A DNA stretch of 7,444 nt from an uncultured Dialister sp. (GTDB taxonomy: Bacteria > Bacillota > Negativicutes > Veillonellales > Dialisteraceae), in NCBI RefSeq assembly GCF_900765565.1, contig NZ_CAAFRZ010000047.1, forward strand, positions 1-7,444, given 5' to 3'. The translations under genes and the position numbers were made by a program. The notes below the pieces were generated by a model. That model worked only from the letters and a program-made list of their open reading frames with translations. It ran no database searches and was not told the DNA's origin. This document shows positions 1 to 5,493 of the stretch, piece after piece; within the stretch, counting starts at the first letter, position 1, and every line of letters starts with the position of its first letter.

Positions 1-267
1 CATGCTTTTGCTCCTCTGACGACAAGTTCAGTTTGGGGATGGCTCAGTCCAGTCCCTTCACGCTGGCGTCTGATTCATTGGACGAATTCCTGCAATCTAC
101 GGACCCTGGGCCTTGTTGGTGTGTTTTTTATTTTTATGACCAGCTGTGAGCTGGAAGCCTTCGCAGGTTCTGAAAATTACTCATTTATTTGTCATCCTGC
201 CCGCAAGGCCTTTCCTGAGGCTTAAGGCACAATACGCCCATGCGGGGAATTCTGGGCAATAGCAATT
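1..267. other. Upstream flank with no supported gene
   Basis: No gene with a recognisable product is visible here. The first plus-strand frame stays open from base 1 to a TAA near 223-225 (74 codons), but its translation has no family resemblance I recognise and no convincing coding character. It could be the tail of a gene entering from the left or chance. A small perfect hairpin (CCAGCT, 3-nt loop, AGCTGG) sits at 140-154 just after a T-rich stretch at 124-136; I assign it no role. Confidence 0.4.
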
Positions 268-310
268 AAAAGCTCCGTACTTTCATGGATAAGAAAGTAC
301 GGAGCTTTTT
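268..310. terminator. Strong hairpin terminator downstream of the merR-family gene, probably bidirectional
   Basis: A perfect 17-bp inverted repeat (arms 268-284 and 293-309, 8-nt loop) is flanked by T-runs on the plus strand (306-311) and by a shorter run on the minus strand. It lies 9 bp beyond the stop codon of the minus-strand regulator gene, where a rho-independent terminator is expected. The plus-strand U-tract is the better one, so it may also stop transcription coming from the left. Confidence 0.85.
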
Positions 311-318
311 TATTTCAA

Positions 319-1155
319 TTATCTTGGTACCACCTTTACGCTGAGGGAGTTGATATATTCCTCCGGATTATTGGTGACCCAGTAGCTGATGATGGGGAAA
401 AGAAATACATCCCCGTCGGGGACGAGGCTGTTTCTATCCATGAAATCCTGCATCCGGTCCAGGGAATCCTGGCCGTGGTGGAAATAGGCTCCCTTGATAT
501 GGAGGGAAATGTACAGGCCGCCGGGACGGATATAGTTACAGGGAAGGTCGGAACCGGGTGGTCCTGACTTTGTGACTACCGCCGAGGAGTGGCTGAAACG
601 GCGGTGGAAGAAGTCATCCTCGCTGATGACCCAGCCTGTAGGCTTTTCCTTGCAGAAACAGTGGGAAAAGGCTTCCCGTACATGGCTGGCACGGATAGAT
701 ATAGTAGACAATCCGCCTCTCTTGTCCTTTGGGATTGGTGTCAGGAACATGCGGCAGTCAGGGTAATTCTGGAGGAGCACCTGGTTCAGGGGCAGGGACT
801 GGCTCTTTTCCAGTGCATCCTTATAGGAATCCAGAGAACGAATCAGATGTCGGGCCTGCTCGATCTGCTGGAGGCACTCCTTTTTTCGACGGTCCAGGAT
901 TCCAAGGATATTGTCCAGGGACCGGCTCTCCAGAAATTTCCGGATATCCGGTACAGAGATATCCATTTTACGGAGAAACAGAATGATCTCCAGCGTCAGG
1001 TACTGGGGCGTAGAATAGTAGCGGTACCCATTTTCCGCTACGAATTCCGGCTTCAGGATTCCCGTTTTGTCGTAATAGAGCATGGTCTGTTTGGGTATAT
1101 GAAACAGCTTTGCCAGTTCACCGGCCGTGTAATAATCTTTTCTCTTCCCCTTCAT
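319..1155 (-). CDS. MerR-family transcriptional regulator with GyrI-like effector-binding domain
   Basis: This is a 278-residue DNA-binding regulator of the BmrR/BltR type. Residues 8-75 form the MerR winged helix-turn-helix: the family hallmark YYDKTGILKP (27-36) and wing segment NGYRYYS (42-48) are intact. Residues about 80-120 look like the dimerising antiparallel coiled coil (charged, with heptad leucines). Residues about 130-278 resemble the GyrI-like small-molecule domain, with the typical late YWVTNNPEEY segment (258-267). There is no CarH/LitR-style B12-binding domain and no MerR/CueR metal-site C-terminus. The ATG at 1155 is preceded by GGGG as a weak ribosome site. MerR proteins activate promoters with overlong 19-20 bp spacers by twisting the DNA; two such promoters lie just downstream on the other strand (1508-1538, 2998-3028), and a matching dyad lies 36 bp upstream of this start. 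Regulation of those genes and of itself is inferred; the effector is unknown. Confidence 0.9.
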   Translation of the reverse strand: MKGKRKDYYTAGELAKLFHIPKQTMLYYDKTGILKPEFVAENGYRYYSTPQYLTLEIILFLRKMDISVPDIRKFLESRSLDNILGILDRRKKECLQQIEQARHLIRSLDSYKDALEKSQSLPLNQVLLQNYPDCRMFLTPIPKDKRGGLSTISIRASHVREAFSHCFCKEKPTGWVISEDDFFHRRFSHSSAVVTKSGPPGSDLPCNYIRPGGLYISLHIKGAYFHHGQDSLDRMQDFMDRNSLVPDGDVFLFPIISYWVTNNPEEYINSLSVKVVPR

Positions 1156-1182
1156 AATTCCCCACGATTATAAAATGAAAAA

Positions 1183-1213
1183 TAAATAACACCGTATGAT
1201 TATCATATACCAA
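1183..1213 (-). promoter_or_regulatory. Probable merR promoter/operator with dyad matching the downstream targets
   Basis: A perfect dyad TATGAT-T-ATCATA occupies 1195-1207. Read on the minus strand, the 17 bases at 1191-1207 match the operator at 1515-1531 at 16 of 17 positions. A poor -35 (TTGGTA, 1208-1213) and -10-like TATTTA (1183-1188) flank it with 19 bp between them, so a MerR-type promoter geometry is possible. A better -10, TATAAT, lies at 1167-1172, in which case the dyad would overlap the -35 region; a start from there would leave almost no leader before the ATG at 1155. Either arrangement suggests autoregulation. The dyad is certain; the exact start site is not. Confidence 0.6.
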
Positions 1214-1507
1214 TATAATACCATGCATGAATTAATTTTTAAATACCAAACTATGAAAATTACAAATAAGTATTTAATCTGCCACTTATTGACGAGAATC
1301 ATATATTACAGGAATAATCTTTCCGGAATTTATTCCCATAATCTGTGGAATCATGTAATCTATATTCTGCCCTTCTTTTTCGGACAGGGTATATACTGCA
1401 GCAATTGCCAGAGGGGCGGTGAATCACTGGCTTTATTTTCTGAATGGCATGCGAAGAAGTTATGACATGCCTTATATATGCTTTTGACTCATGGGTCTAT
1501 CGCATGC
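1209..1507. other. AT-rich intergenic region without a supported gene
   Basis: About 300 bases separate the regulator operator from the first target promoter. An 89-codon open frame (1196-1465, +) exists, but its start lies inside the operator dyad, it has no Shine-Dalgarno sequence, and its product is a low-complexity I/Y/N/L-rich translation typical of AT-rich noncoding DNA. A GGCATG/CATGCC inverted repeat (1446-1451 and 1466-1471) and a stray TTGACT at 1484-1489 without a matching -10 are the only structured elements seen. Confidence 0.5.
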
Positions 1508-1538
1508 TTGACTGTATGATAGTCATACGGTTTATAAT
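1508..1538 (+). promoter_or_regulatory. MerR-type promoter 1 (19-bp spacer with dyad operator)
   Basis: A -35 box TTGACT (1508-1513) and a perfect -10 TATAAT (1533-1538) are separated by exactly 19 bp (1514-1532). Inside the spacer is the dyad GTATGA-N3-TCATAC (1514-1528), with further symmetric A-T and C-G pairs at 1511/1531 and 1512/1530. A spacer about 2 bp too long for sigma-70 holding a central palindrome is the known signature of MerR-family activated promoters. Transcription should start near 1545, just ahead of the riboswitch leader. The regulator encoded at 319-1155 is the obvious candidate; that pairing is inference. Confidence 0.8.
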
Positions 1539-1544
1539 CGAAAC

Positions 1545-1745
1545 CGTCAGATGAATATGGAGACGGAGGTCAAAAGACCAGGTGGGGAATGCGGTAAAAG
1601 TCCGCAGCTGTCCTGCAGCCGTATGGGGAGCCGTCCTGCTGTAAGCCTTTCACAATGGAGCAGGGAGGCAGGGAACCGAGCCGGAGTGCCACCCGTTTCT
1701 AAAATCCCGGAAGGATGATATCCTTTAAATCTGCGTGGCACAGGT
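1545..1745 (+). ncRNA. Cobalamin riboswitch, copy 1 (leader of the OmpH-like gene)
   Basis: The leader carries the ordered landmarks of a cobalamin aptamer: a small GGTC-AAAA-GACC hairpin (1568-1579), GTGGGGAAT followed by CGGTAAAAGTCCG (1582-1604), then CAGCTGTCCTGCAGCCGTA, CTGCTGTAAGCC (1636-1647), and a B12-box-like element GAGCCGGAGTGCCACCC (1678-1694). The same landmarks, in the same order, recur in the second leader at 3075-3210. It starts just after a strong promoter and ends in a terminator, so it should act by ligand-dependent transcription termination. Which cobalamin form it binds cannot be read from the sequence. Boundaries are approximate. Confidence 0.85.
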
Positions 1746-1854
1746 GGGATAAAGAAAAGAAATCATGAACCCAAATCACATCACTCCGAATTTTCATTCC
1801 AATACATGATTTCTTCCTGAAAAACAGGGGCTTCTTTATCACCGTGCTTTTTTT
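1738..1854 (+). terminator. Riboswitch 1 intrinsic terminator
   Basis: A long, partly bulged stem pairs GCAC-A-GGTG (1738-1746) with CACCGTGC (1840-1847), continues with ATAAAGAA (1749-1756) against TTCTTTAT (1832-1839), and encloses an inner perfect 11-bp stem (1757-1767 with 1805-1815). It is followed by seven Ts (1848-1854). The left arm begins at the end of the conserved AATCTGCGTGG element (1728-1738), so aptamer folding and terminator formation can be coupled. It probably stops transcription before the OmpH-like gene when cobalamin is bound; the direction of the switch is inferred from other B12 riboswitches. Confidence 0.75.
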
Positions 1855-1930
1855 ATGGAATAGAAGCGGCTGTCTCCAGATTTTTGACCCTGCAGTGTCC
1901 TTTGCCTGGCGAAGGCACTAATACTTTTTA

Positions 1931-1936
1931 AGGAGG
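1931..1936 (+). promoter_or_regulatory. Ribosome binding site of OmpH-like gene
   Basis: A consensus AGGAGG lies 8 nt before the ATG at 1945 and fixes that start. Confidence 0.9.
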
Positions 1937-1944
1937 ATTTTGTT

Positions 1945-2373
1945 ATGAAGGGAATAAAGAAATTACTTGTTTCAGGTCTCTGTGCTGCCGGTATCCTGCT
2001 GGTACCCGGCGTAGCCAGCGCCGCCGGAAATGGGTATGTTGATTATAATGCGGTGATTTCCGCTACCCCGGCCTTCAGCCAGGCCCAGAAAGAGCTGGTA
2101 ACCGCCCAGCAGACCCTGCAGCAGCAGTTTAATACCCAGTCCAAAGGCATGAACGATAAGCAGAAAAAAGAACTGGCCCAGAAACTGGACAAGCAGCTGC
2201 AGGCAAAACAGCTGGAAATCCAGAAGAATGAAATCGTTCCGGCAGTCAATAAAATCCGGGCAGCCATTGAAGCGGCCGCTAAAAAGAACGGCATTGATTT
2301 CGTGGTCCAGGAAAGCGCATGGCTCTATGGCGGCAAAGACCTGACACAGGAAGTCATTAACCAGATGAAATAA
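1945..2373 (+). CDS. OmpH/Skp family periplasmic chaperone-like protein
   Basis: A 142-residue protein with a clear Sec signal peptide: KGIKK at the N-terminus, a hydrophobic core to about residue 22, and an AxA-type site in VASA-AG (cleavage near 26/27). The mature part starts with YVDYNAVISATPAF (31-44), the usual opening of Skp/OmpH proteins. It continues through a long Q/K/E-rich coiled-coil hairpin (about 46-110) and ends with a short beta segment and DLTQEVINQM, the typical C-terminal motif. Skp-family proteins are periplasmic trimers that hold unfolded outer-membrane proteins; their size range fits. Normally the gene sits beside bamA and lpxD; here it stands alone behind a MerR-type promoter and a B12 riboswitch. 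That suggests a dedicated copy produced together with the receptor and surface protein downstream. The family call is strong; the client is inference. Confidence 0.88.
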   Translation: MKGIKKLLVSGLCAAGILLVPGVASAAGNGYVDYNAVISATPAFSQAQKELVTAQQTLQQQFNTQSKGMNDKQKKELAQKLDKQLQAKQLEIQKNEIVPAVNKIRAAIEAAAKKNGIDFVVQESAWLYGGKDLTQEVINQMK

Positions 2374-2389
2374 ATAACAAAGCAGTTCA

Positions 2390-2410
2390 TTTCAGGCCGT
2401 AAGGCTGAAA
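2390..2410 (+). other. Intercistronic hairpin between the OmpH-like and YbjN-like genes
   Basis: TTTCAG-G-CC pairs with GGCTGAAA (one bulged G) around a GTAA tetraloop, which is a stable GNRA-type loop. It is followed by an A-rich stretch, not a U-tract, so it is unlikely to be a terminator. It could protect or space the upstream message. Function is unproven. Confidence 0.4.
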
Positions 2411-2438
2411 AATAATAAAAATAAAGGAGTTAGTTATC

Positions 2439-2909
2439 ATGGCAAAAACAGAAGCAAAGGCAGTAGAAATGGAATCCGTAGCACAGAAGAAGGACAAAGC
2501 TTTCCAGGAATACCTGGATACCAATAAAATCTCGGGCTTTGGAAAACAGTATGCCGGTGAAAAAGGAGAAGTTGTGATTTACAGAAGCAACCTCCAGATC
2601 AAGGATGCCACCATCCCCTTCATGATTCTCCTGGACAACAGCGTGTATACACTCCTCCAGTTCCAGGTGGCCGCAGGTGCTGTAAAGCCGGAAAAGAAAG
2701 AAAAGCTGTCCGCTTACTTCAATGATCTGAATAACCAGTACCGCATGCTGAAATTCACCGCCGATGCTGCGGGCAATGTACTCCTGTCCGTATCTATTCC
2801 TGCCGGCGCTCCCCATTTCGAACCGGCCCTCGTCATTGCCATCCTGAACGAAGTAGAAAAGCTGCTGAACGGTGAGTATGACAAACTTATGGAAGAAATT
2901 AAGAAATAA
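2439..2909 (+). CDS. YbjN-like cytoplasmic protein
   Basis: A 156-residue protein preceded by AAAGGAG (2423-2429) 9 nt before the ATG. It has no signal peptide or membrane segment. The body looks like a YbjN / type III chaperone-like alpha-beta fold: an N-terminal charged helix (about 10-28), alternating beta strands (EVVIYRSNLQI, FMILLDNSVYTLLQFQV), the family-like LSAYFNDLNNQYRMLKFTAD segment (90-109), the strand NVLLSVSIP, and a final amphipathic helix ending in an E/K-rich tail. YbjN proteins are poorly understood; related folds bind partner proteins. It lies 65 bp after the OmpH-like gene with no terminator or promoter in between, so the two are probably one operon under cobalamin control. 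I recognise the fold family only loosely and do not assign a function. Confidence 0.6.
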   Translation: MAKTEAKAVEMESVAQKKDKAFQEYLDTNKISGFGKQYAGEKGEVVIYRSNLQIKDATIPFMILLDNSVYTLLQFQVAAGAVKPEKKEKLSAYFNDLNNQYRMLKFTADAAGNVLLSVSIPAGAPHFEPALVIAILNEVEKLLNGEYDKLMEEIKK

Positions 2910-2945
2910 CTCAGGAAATTGCAAATGCAATGAAACCGCTGCAGG

Positions 2946-2974
2946 GACATTCGGATCTTGGAAAGCCGGATGTC
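2946..2974 (+). terminator. Possible weak terminator after the YbjN-like gene
   Basis: GACAT-T-CGG (2946-2954) pairs with CCG-G-ATGTC (2966-2974), a 9-bp stem with one G-U pair and an 11-nt loop. It is followed by TTTGCGTGGTTTT, a poor, interrupted U-tract. It lies 37 bp beyond the stop codon and just before the second promoter. It may end the first operon incompletely, so some read-through into the second leader is possible. Confidence 0.4.
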
Positions 2975-2997
2975 TTTGCGTGGTTTTCAATGAACCA

Positions 2998-3028
2998 TTG
3001 ACTGTATGACTGTCGTGCAATTTATACT
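2998..3028 (+). promoter_or_regulatory. MerR-type promoter 2 (19-bp spacer with degenerate dyad)
   Basis: A -35 TTGACT (2998-3003) and -10 TATACT (3023-3028) are separated by 19 bp, the same geometry as promoter 1, and the first 12 bases (TTGACTGTATGA) are identical to it. The operator right half is degenerate: GTATGA-N3-TCGTGC, with four of six symmetric pairs kept. The shared layout makes co-regulation by the same MerR protein likely, with weaker or different affinity. Transcription should start near 3035. Confidence 0.72.
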
Positions 3029-3034
3029 GTTAAT

Positions 3035-3242
3035 ATAAAATTAAAAAGCGGCCTTTTGTACAAAAGAATATGTGGAAACGGAAGTCGAAAGACTGAGTGT
3101 GGGGAATACGGTGCGAATCCGTAACTGTCCTGCAGCCGTATAGGGAGTGGGAATGCTGTAAGCCTTTCTCGGAGGAGCATAACCGCAATGAACTGAGCCG
3201 GAGTGCCGCCTGTTTCTGGAATCCTGATAAAATCTGCGTGGT
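3035..3242 (+). ncRNA. Cobalamin riboswitch, copy 2 (leader of the TonB receptor operon)
   Basis: The same landmarks as copy 1 occur in order: AGTC-GAAA-GACT hairpin (3083-3094), GTGGGGAAT (3099-3107), CGGTGCGAATCCG (3109-3121), ACTGTCCTGCAGCCGTA (3124-3140), ATGCTGTAAGCC (3153-3164), and the B12-box-like GAGCCGGAGTGCCGCC (3195-3210). The conserved AATCTGCGTGG follows at 3231-3241. A cobalamin riboswitch ahead of a TonB-dependent receptor is the classic arrangement for B12 uptake genes, which supports both calls. A terminator follows directly. Boundaries are approximate. Confidence 0.9.
3053..3066. repeat. 14-bp perfect palindrome at the start of leader 2
   Basis: CTTTTGTACAAAAG is a perfect palindrome about 20 bp after the predicted transcription start and before the aptamer core. 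No counterpart exists in leader 1. It could be a second repressor site or chance in AT-rich DNA. Confidence 0.4.
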
Positions 3243-3341
3243 ACGGATTGGGATATTTGGCAAAAACGGAAAAGTTCTATCTTTCGGAGCTTCGTTTTTA
3301 TGCACCATAATTTATGGTTCCCAATTTACCATGCTTTTTTT
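3236..3341 (+). terminator. Riboswitch 2 intrinsic terminator
   Basis: GCGTGGT (3236-3242) pairs with ACCATGC (3328-3334, one G-U), extended by ATTGGG (3247-3252) with CCCAAT (3320-3325) across a small internal loop. Inside it are smaller hairpins AAAAACG/CGTTTTT (3262-3268 with 3293-3299) and ACCATAA/TTATGGT (3304-3310 with 3312-3318). Seven Ts follow (3335-3341). As in leader 1, the left arm overlaps the conserved AATCTGCGTGG element, consistent with ligand-controlled termination. Confidence 0.75.
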
Positions 3342-3424
3342 ATGGAAGTGATGATGAATTGGTATCCTTTGAATGGGATCGGGGATTTCTTAAAAAGGAA
3401 GGGCTCTTTGAGGAGAGAGGAAAA

Positions 3425-3496
3425 ATGAAAGCAACAGAATTTCAAGTAACGATATGGTTAAGCAAGGCAGATTCGTCAGTGGGGGAGAGAAAATGA
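3425..3496 (+). CDS. Possible 23-residue leader peptide overlapping the receptor start
   Basis: An ATG at 3425 follows a purine-rich AGGAGAGAGG site (3411-3420) and opens a 23-codon frame starting MKATEFQVTIW and ending GERK. Its TGA (3494-3496) overlaps the ATG at 3493 of the TonB receptor in an ATGA junction. This arrangement commonly gives translational coupling. The peptide has no recognisable domain. It lies after the riboswitch terminator, so it would be translated only on full-length message. Its ribosome site is at least as good as that of the receptor, but with so short a frame it may be a chance feature. Confidence 0.4.
   Translation: MKATEFQVTIWLSKADSSVGERK
3481..3488 (+). promoter_or_regulatory. 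Ribosome binding site deciding the receptor start
   Basis: GGGGGAGA lies a few bases before two consecutive ATGs (3493 and 3496). An in-frame ATG further upstream at 3454 lacks a ribosome site and would put 13 polar residues before the signal peptide, so it is rejected as the start. Confidence 0.7.
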
Positions 3497-5475
3497 TGAA
3501 TAAGAGAGATTTCTTGAAATGCTCTATCATGACGGTCCTTGTACTTGGTGCATGTGGCCAGGTATTTGCAGAGGACAGCACCGCTACCTATGAATTGGCA
3601 CCCATTGTGGTTACTGCAAACCGGGTACCGGAAAAACTGGTGGATACTAAAGCAGATATCAGTGTTGTTACAAGAAAACAGATTGAGAATCTGCATCTGC
3701 AGACAGTAGAAGACACACTGAGAGAAGTACCAGGGACCCAGTTTCTGAATTATGGGAGCAACGGACTGAATGCCAACTTGAGCGGCATTCGCATCAATGG
3801 CAGTAAGGATGTTGTTATTCTTATTGATGGAGTCAGGATAACTGATTTCCAGGGAGCTAACAATTCCGGATATATGTATGCTTCTATCCTTAACAATATG
3901 GATAATATTGAAAGGGTAGAAGTTCTACGAGGAAGTGCAGCTGTTAAGTATGGCAGCGGTGCCAAAGGTGGCGTAATCAATATTATTACTCGTAAAATTG
4001 ATGGTACAAAACAGAGCATCGACTTTTCTAAAGGCACTGGTGGAAAAGAATCTTATAAATTTGATTCCATGGGCAAGTTGGGAAAATTTGGATATAACGC
4101 TTATTATAATCGGACACTTATTGGAGATACAAAAGATGGTGATGGCAAAAAGTGGCCCGGCCATACTCGTACAAATAGTGGTGGTGCCAAATTTACCTAT
4201 GATTTCAATGACAACAATCATCTTTCCATGTATTACGATGAAGTATCTTCAAAATACAGGGGAAAGGATTTTGTATATAAAAATAAATACCATGGTGATT
4301 ATAAGACCCATGCTTTTACAATCCAGGATGACTGGCAGATTGATAAGCACTGGTCCAACATGCTGTCTTACCGATCCAGTAAAATTAAGACCAATTATTT
4401 CCAGGATTATAAGAACAGTCAGTCAAAATACGGTATTTCCAGTGATTTGTCCTATGATTTCGTAACCGAACAGGTTCGATTCAATGATGATTGGAATGAT
4501 CTTGTATTTGGCCTGGATTACAGTTATGGCAAGAACCACCTGCCCTTGTCTACCGGACAGTTTACAGATGATGGGGATATGATTCAGGTAAGGAACCATA
4601 CGCAAAAGAACTATTCCTATTTTATACAGGAGGATTGGAAGTTTCTCCCACGTTGGACATTATCCGGCGGTTTGCGCTATGACCGTCCTGAAACAGATAA
4701 GTATTCGGCAGATATTAAGAATCACCGCTCTTCCAGCTATAAATTAAGTTACGATATAACGGACAAAGACACTGTTTTTGCGGGACGTAATGAATTCTAT
4801 ATTCTGCCGGGACTCGATGTGATTTATGCAGCCTGGGCGGACCCTGATGACGACTCGGGTACCATAAAGGACCATGGCAACCGGCACCTGAAACCGGCAG
4901 AAGGCCGTACGTCCACGATTGGATATACCCATAAATTTAATGACGCCAGTGCATTTACTCTGAACTGGTTTGAGACGAAGGACAGCAGTGTCATCGGTTA
5001 TTCCAATGAAAGTAATCGCTATGAAAACTTCGATCATGGTATAGCCCGCGGCTGGAATGCCCAGCTCCTGTACCAGCTTGGAAGCAGCTGGAATTTTAAC
5101 CTTGGCTGGGCCCATTTGTACCAGAATGTTCCGGGCGATAACTTAAGCCTTGGCTATTACCCGAAGGACAAAATGACCTTTGCCATTATGTATAACAGGG
5201 ACAAATGGAATGCTGGTATTGATGGATTCTATTTCATCAGACGCAAGAACCCCAGGTATTCAGGCTCGAAGGGCTGGCCTTCCGATAAATATGCGATTTT
5301 CAATTTGTCCGTCAACTATTCACCTAATAAGGATCTGACCTTCTATACGAGAGTGGAAAACCTGTTTGACAAACTTTGGGCAGAACATACCGATGTCATT
5401 TGGAACCACAAAGACGGAGCCTGGTATTCCATGCCGGGAAGGCTGATTACTGTAGGTGTTAAATATAAATTTTAA
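3493..5475 (+). CDS. TonB-dependent outer-membrane receptor, BtuB-like (cobalamin/corrinoid uptake)
   Basis: A 660-residue outer-membrane active transporter. Numbered from the ATG at 3493, residues 1-26 are a Sec signal peptide with cleavage likely after QVFA. The internal LGAC resembles a lipobox but is unlikely to be used in this family. A TonB box-like APIVVTANR lies at 36-44. The plug domain (about 47-170) has the conserved VVILIDGVRI (107-116) and IERVEVLRGSAAVKYGSGA...GGVINIITRK (139-168) motifs. The rest is a 22-strand-type barrel rich in aromatic Y/W strands, containing LSGGLRYDRPE, the late TFYTRVENLFDK motif and a terminal phenylalanine (GVKYKF) for BAM recognition. Length is near the family norm for BtuB/CirA-type receptors. 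Substrate is inferred from the cobalamin riboswitch directly upstream; sequence alone cannot exclude another metal chelate. It is intact and followed after 18 bp by the surface protein gene. No btuC/D/F or tonB genes are in view. Confidence 0.9.
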   Translation: MMNKRDFLKCSIMTVLVLGACGQVFAEDSTATYELAPIVVTANRVPEKLVDTKADISVVTRKQIENLHLQTVEDTLREVPGTQFLNYGSNGLNANLSGIRINGSKDVVILIDGVRITDFQGANNSGYMYASILNNMDNIERVEVLRGSAAVKYGSGAKGGVINIITRKIDGTKQSIDFSKGTGGKESYKFDSMGKLGKFGYNAYYNRTLIGDTKDGDGKKWPGHTRTNSGGAKFTYDFNDNNHLSMYYDEVSSKYRGKDFVYKNKYHGDYKTHAFTIQDDWQIDKHWSNMLSYRSSKIKTNYFQDYKNSQSKYGISSDLSYDFVTEQVRFNDDWNDLVFGLDYSYGKNHLPLSTGQFTDDGDMIQVRNHTQKNYSYFIQEDWKFLPRWTLSGGLRYDRPETDKYSADIKNHRSSSYKLSYDITDKDTVFAGRNEFYILPGLDVIYAAWADPDDDSGTIKDHGNRHLKPAEGRTSTIGYTHKFNDASAFTLNWFETKDSSVIGYSNESNRYENFDHGIARGWNAQLLYQLGSSWNFNLGWAHLYQNVPGDNLSLGYYPKDKMTFAIMYNRDKWNAGIDGFYFIRRKNPRYSGSKGWPSDKYAIFNLSVNYSPNKDLTFYTRVENLFDKLWAEHTDVIWNHKDGAWYSMPGRLITVGVKYKF

Positions 5476-5477
5476 TC

Positions 5478-5486
5478 AGGAGGAGG
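5478..5486 (+). promoter_or_regulatory. Strong ribosome binding site of the surface protein gene
   Basis: AGGAGGAGG, 7 nt before the ATG at 5494 and beginning 2 nt after the receptor stop codon, indicates efficient translation from the shared message. Confidence 0.9.
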
Positions 5487-5493
5487 CATAAAT

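Noticed and set aside
1..225. 74-codon open tail in the first plus frame as a truncated gene
   Set aside because: No recognisable motif, and open by only a modest margin; left as an unassigned flank.
589..1173. Long plus-strand open frame opposite the merR gene
   Set aside because: Antisense shadow: the minus-strand frame has clear MerR motifs along its length, the plus frame has none.
1195..1207. Fur-box-like core (TGATTATCA within TATGAT-T-ATCATA)
   Set aside because: The same dyad recurs inside the 19-bp spacer of promoter 1 as GTATGATAGTCATAC, which is a poor Fur box, while the spacer geometry fits a MerR operator much better.
1196..1465. 89-codon plus-strand open frame between merR and promoter 1
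   Set aside because: No ribosome site, start inside the operator, AT-driven low-complexity translation; treated as noncoding.
1514..1528. NikR-type half sites GTATGA and TCATAC
   Set aside because: The half sites match E. coli NikR but are separated by 3 bp, not the 16 bp NikR needs, and no nickel gene is present.
3454..3492. Upstream ATG extending the TonB receptor by 13 residues
   Set aside because: No ribosome site before 3454, and the extension would precede the signal peptide with polar residues; 3493 has a good site and overlaps the leader stop.
3550..3555. Lipobox-like LGAC in the receptor signal peptide
   Set aside because: TonB receptors of this barrel type are not lipoproteins, and an AxA-like site (VFA-ED) follows a few residues later.
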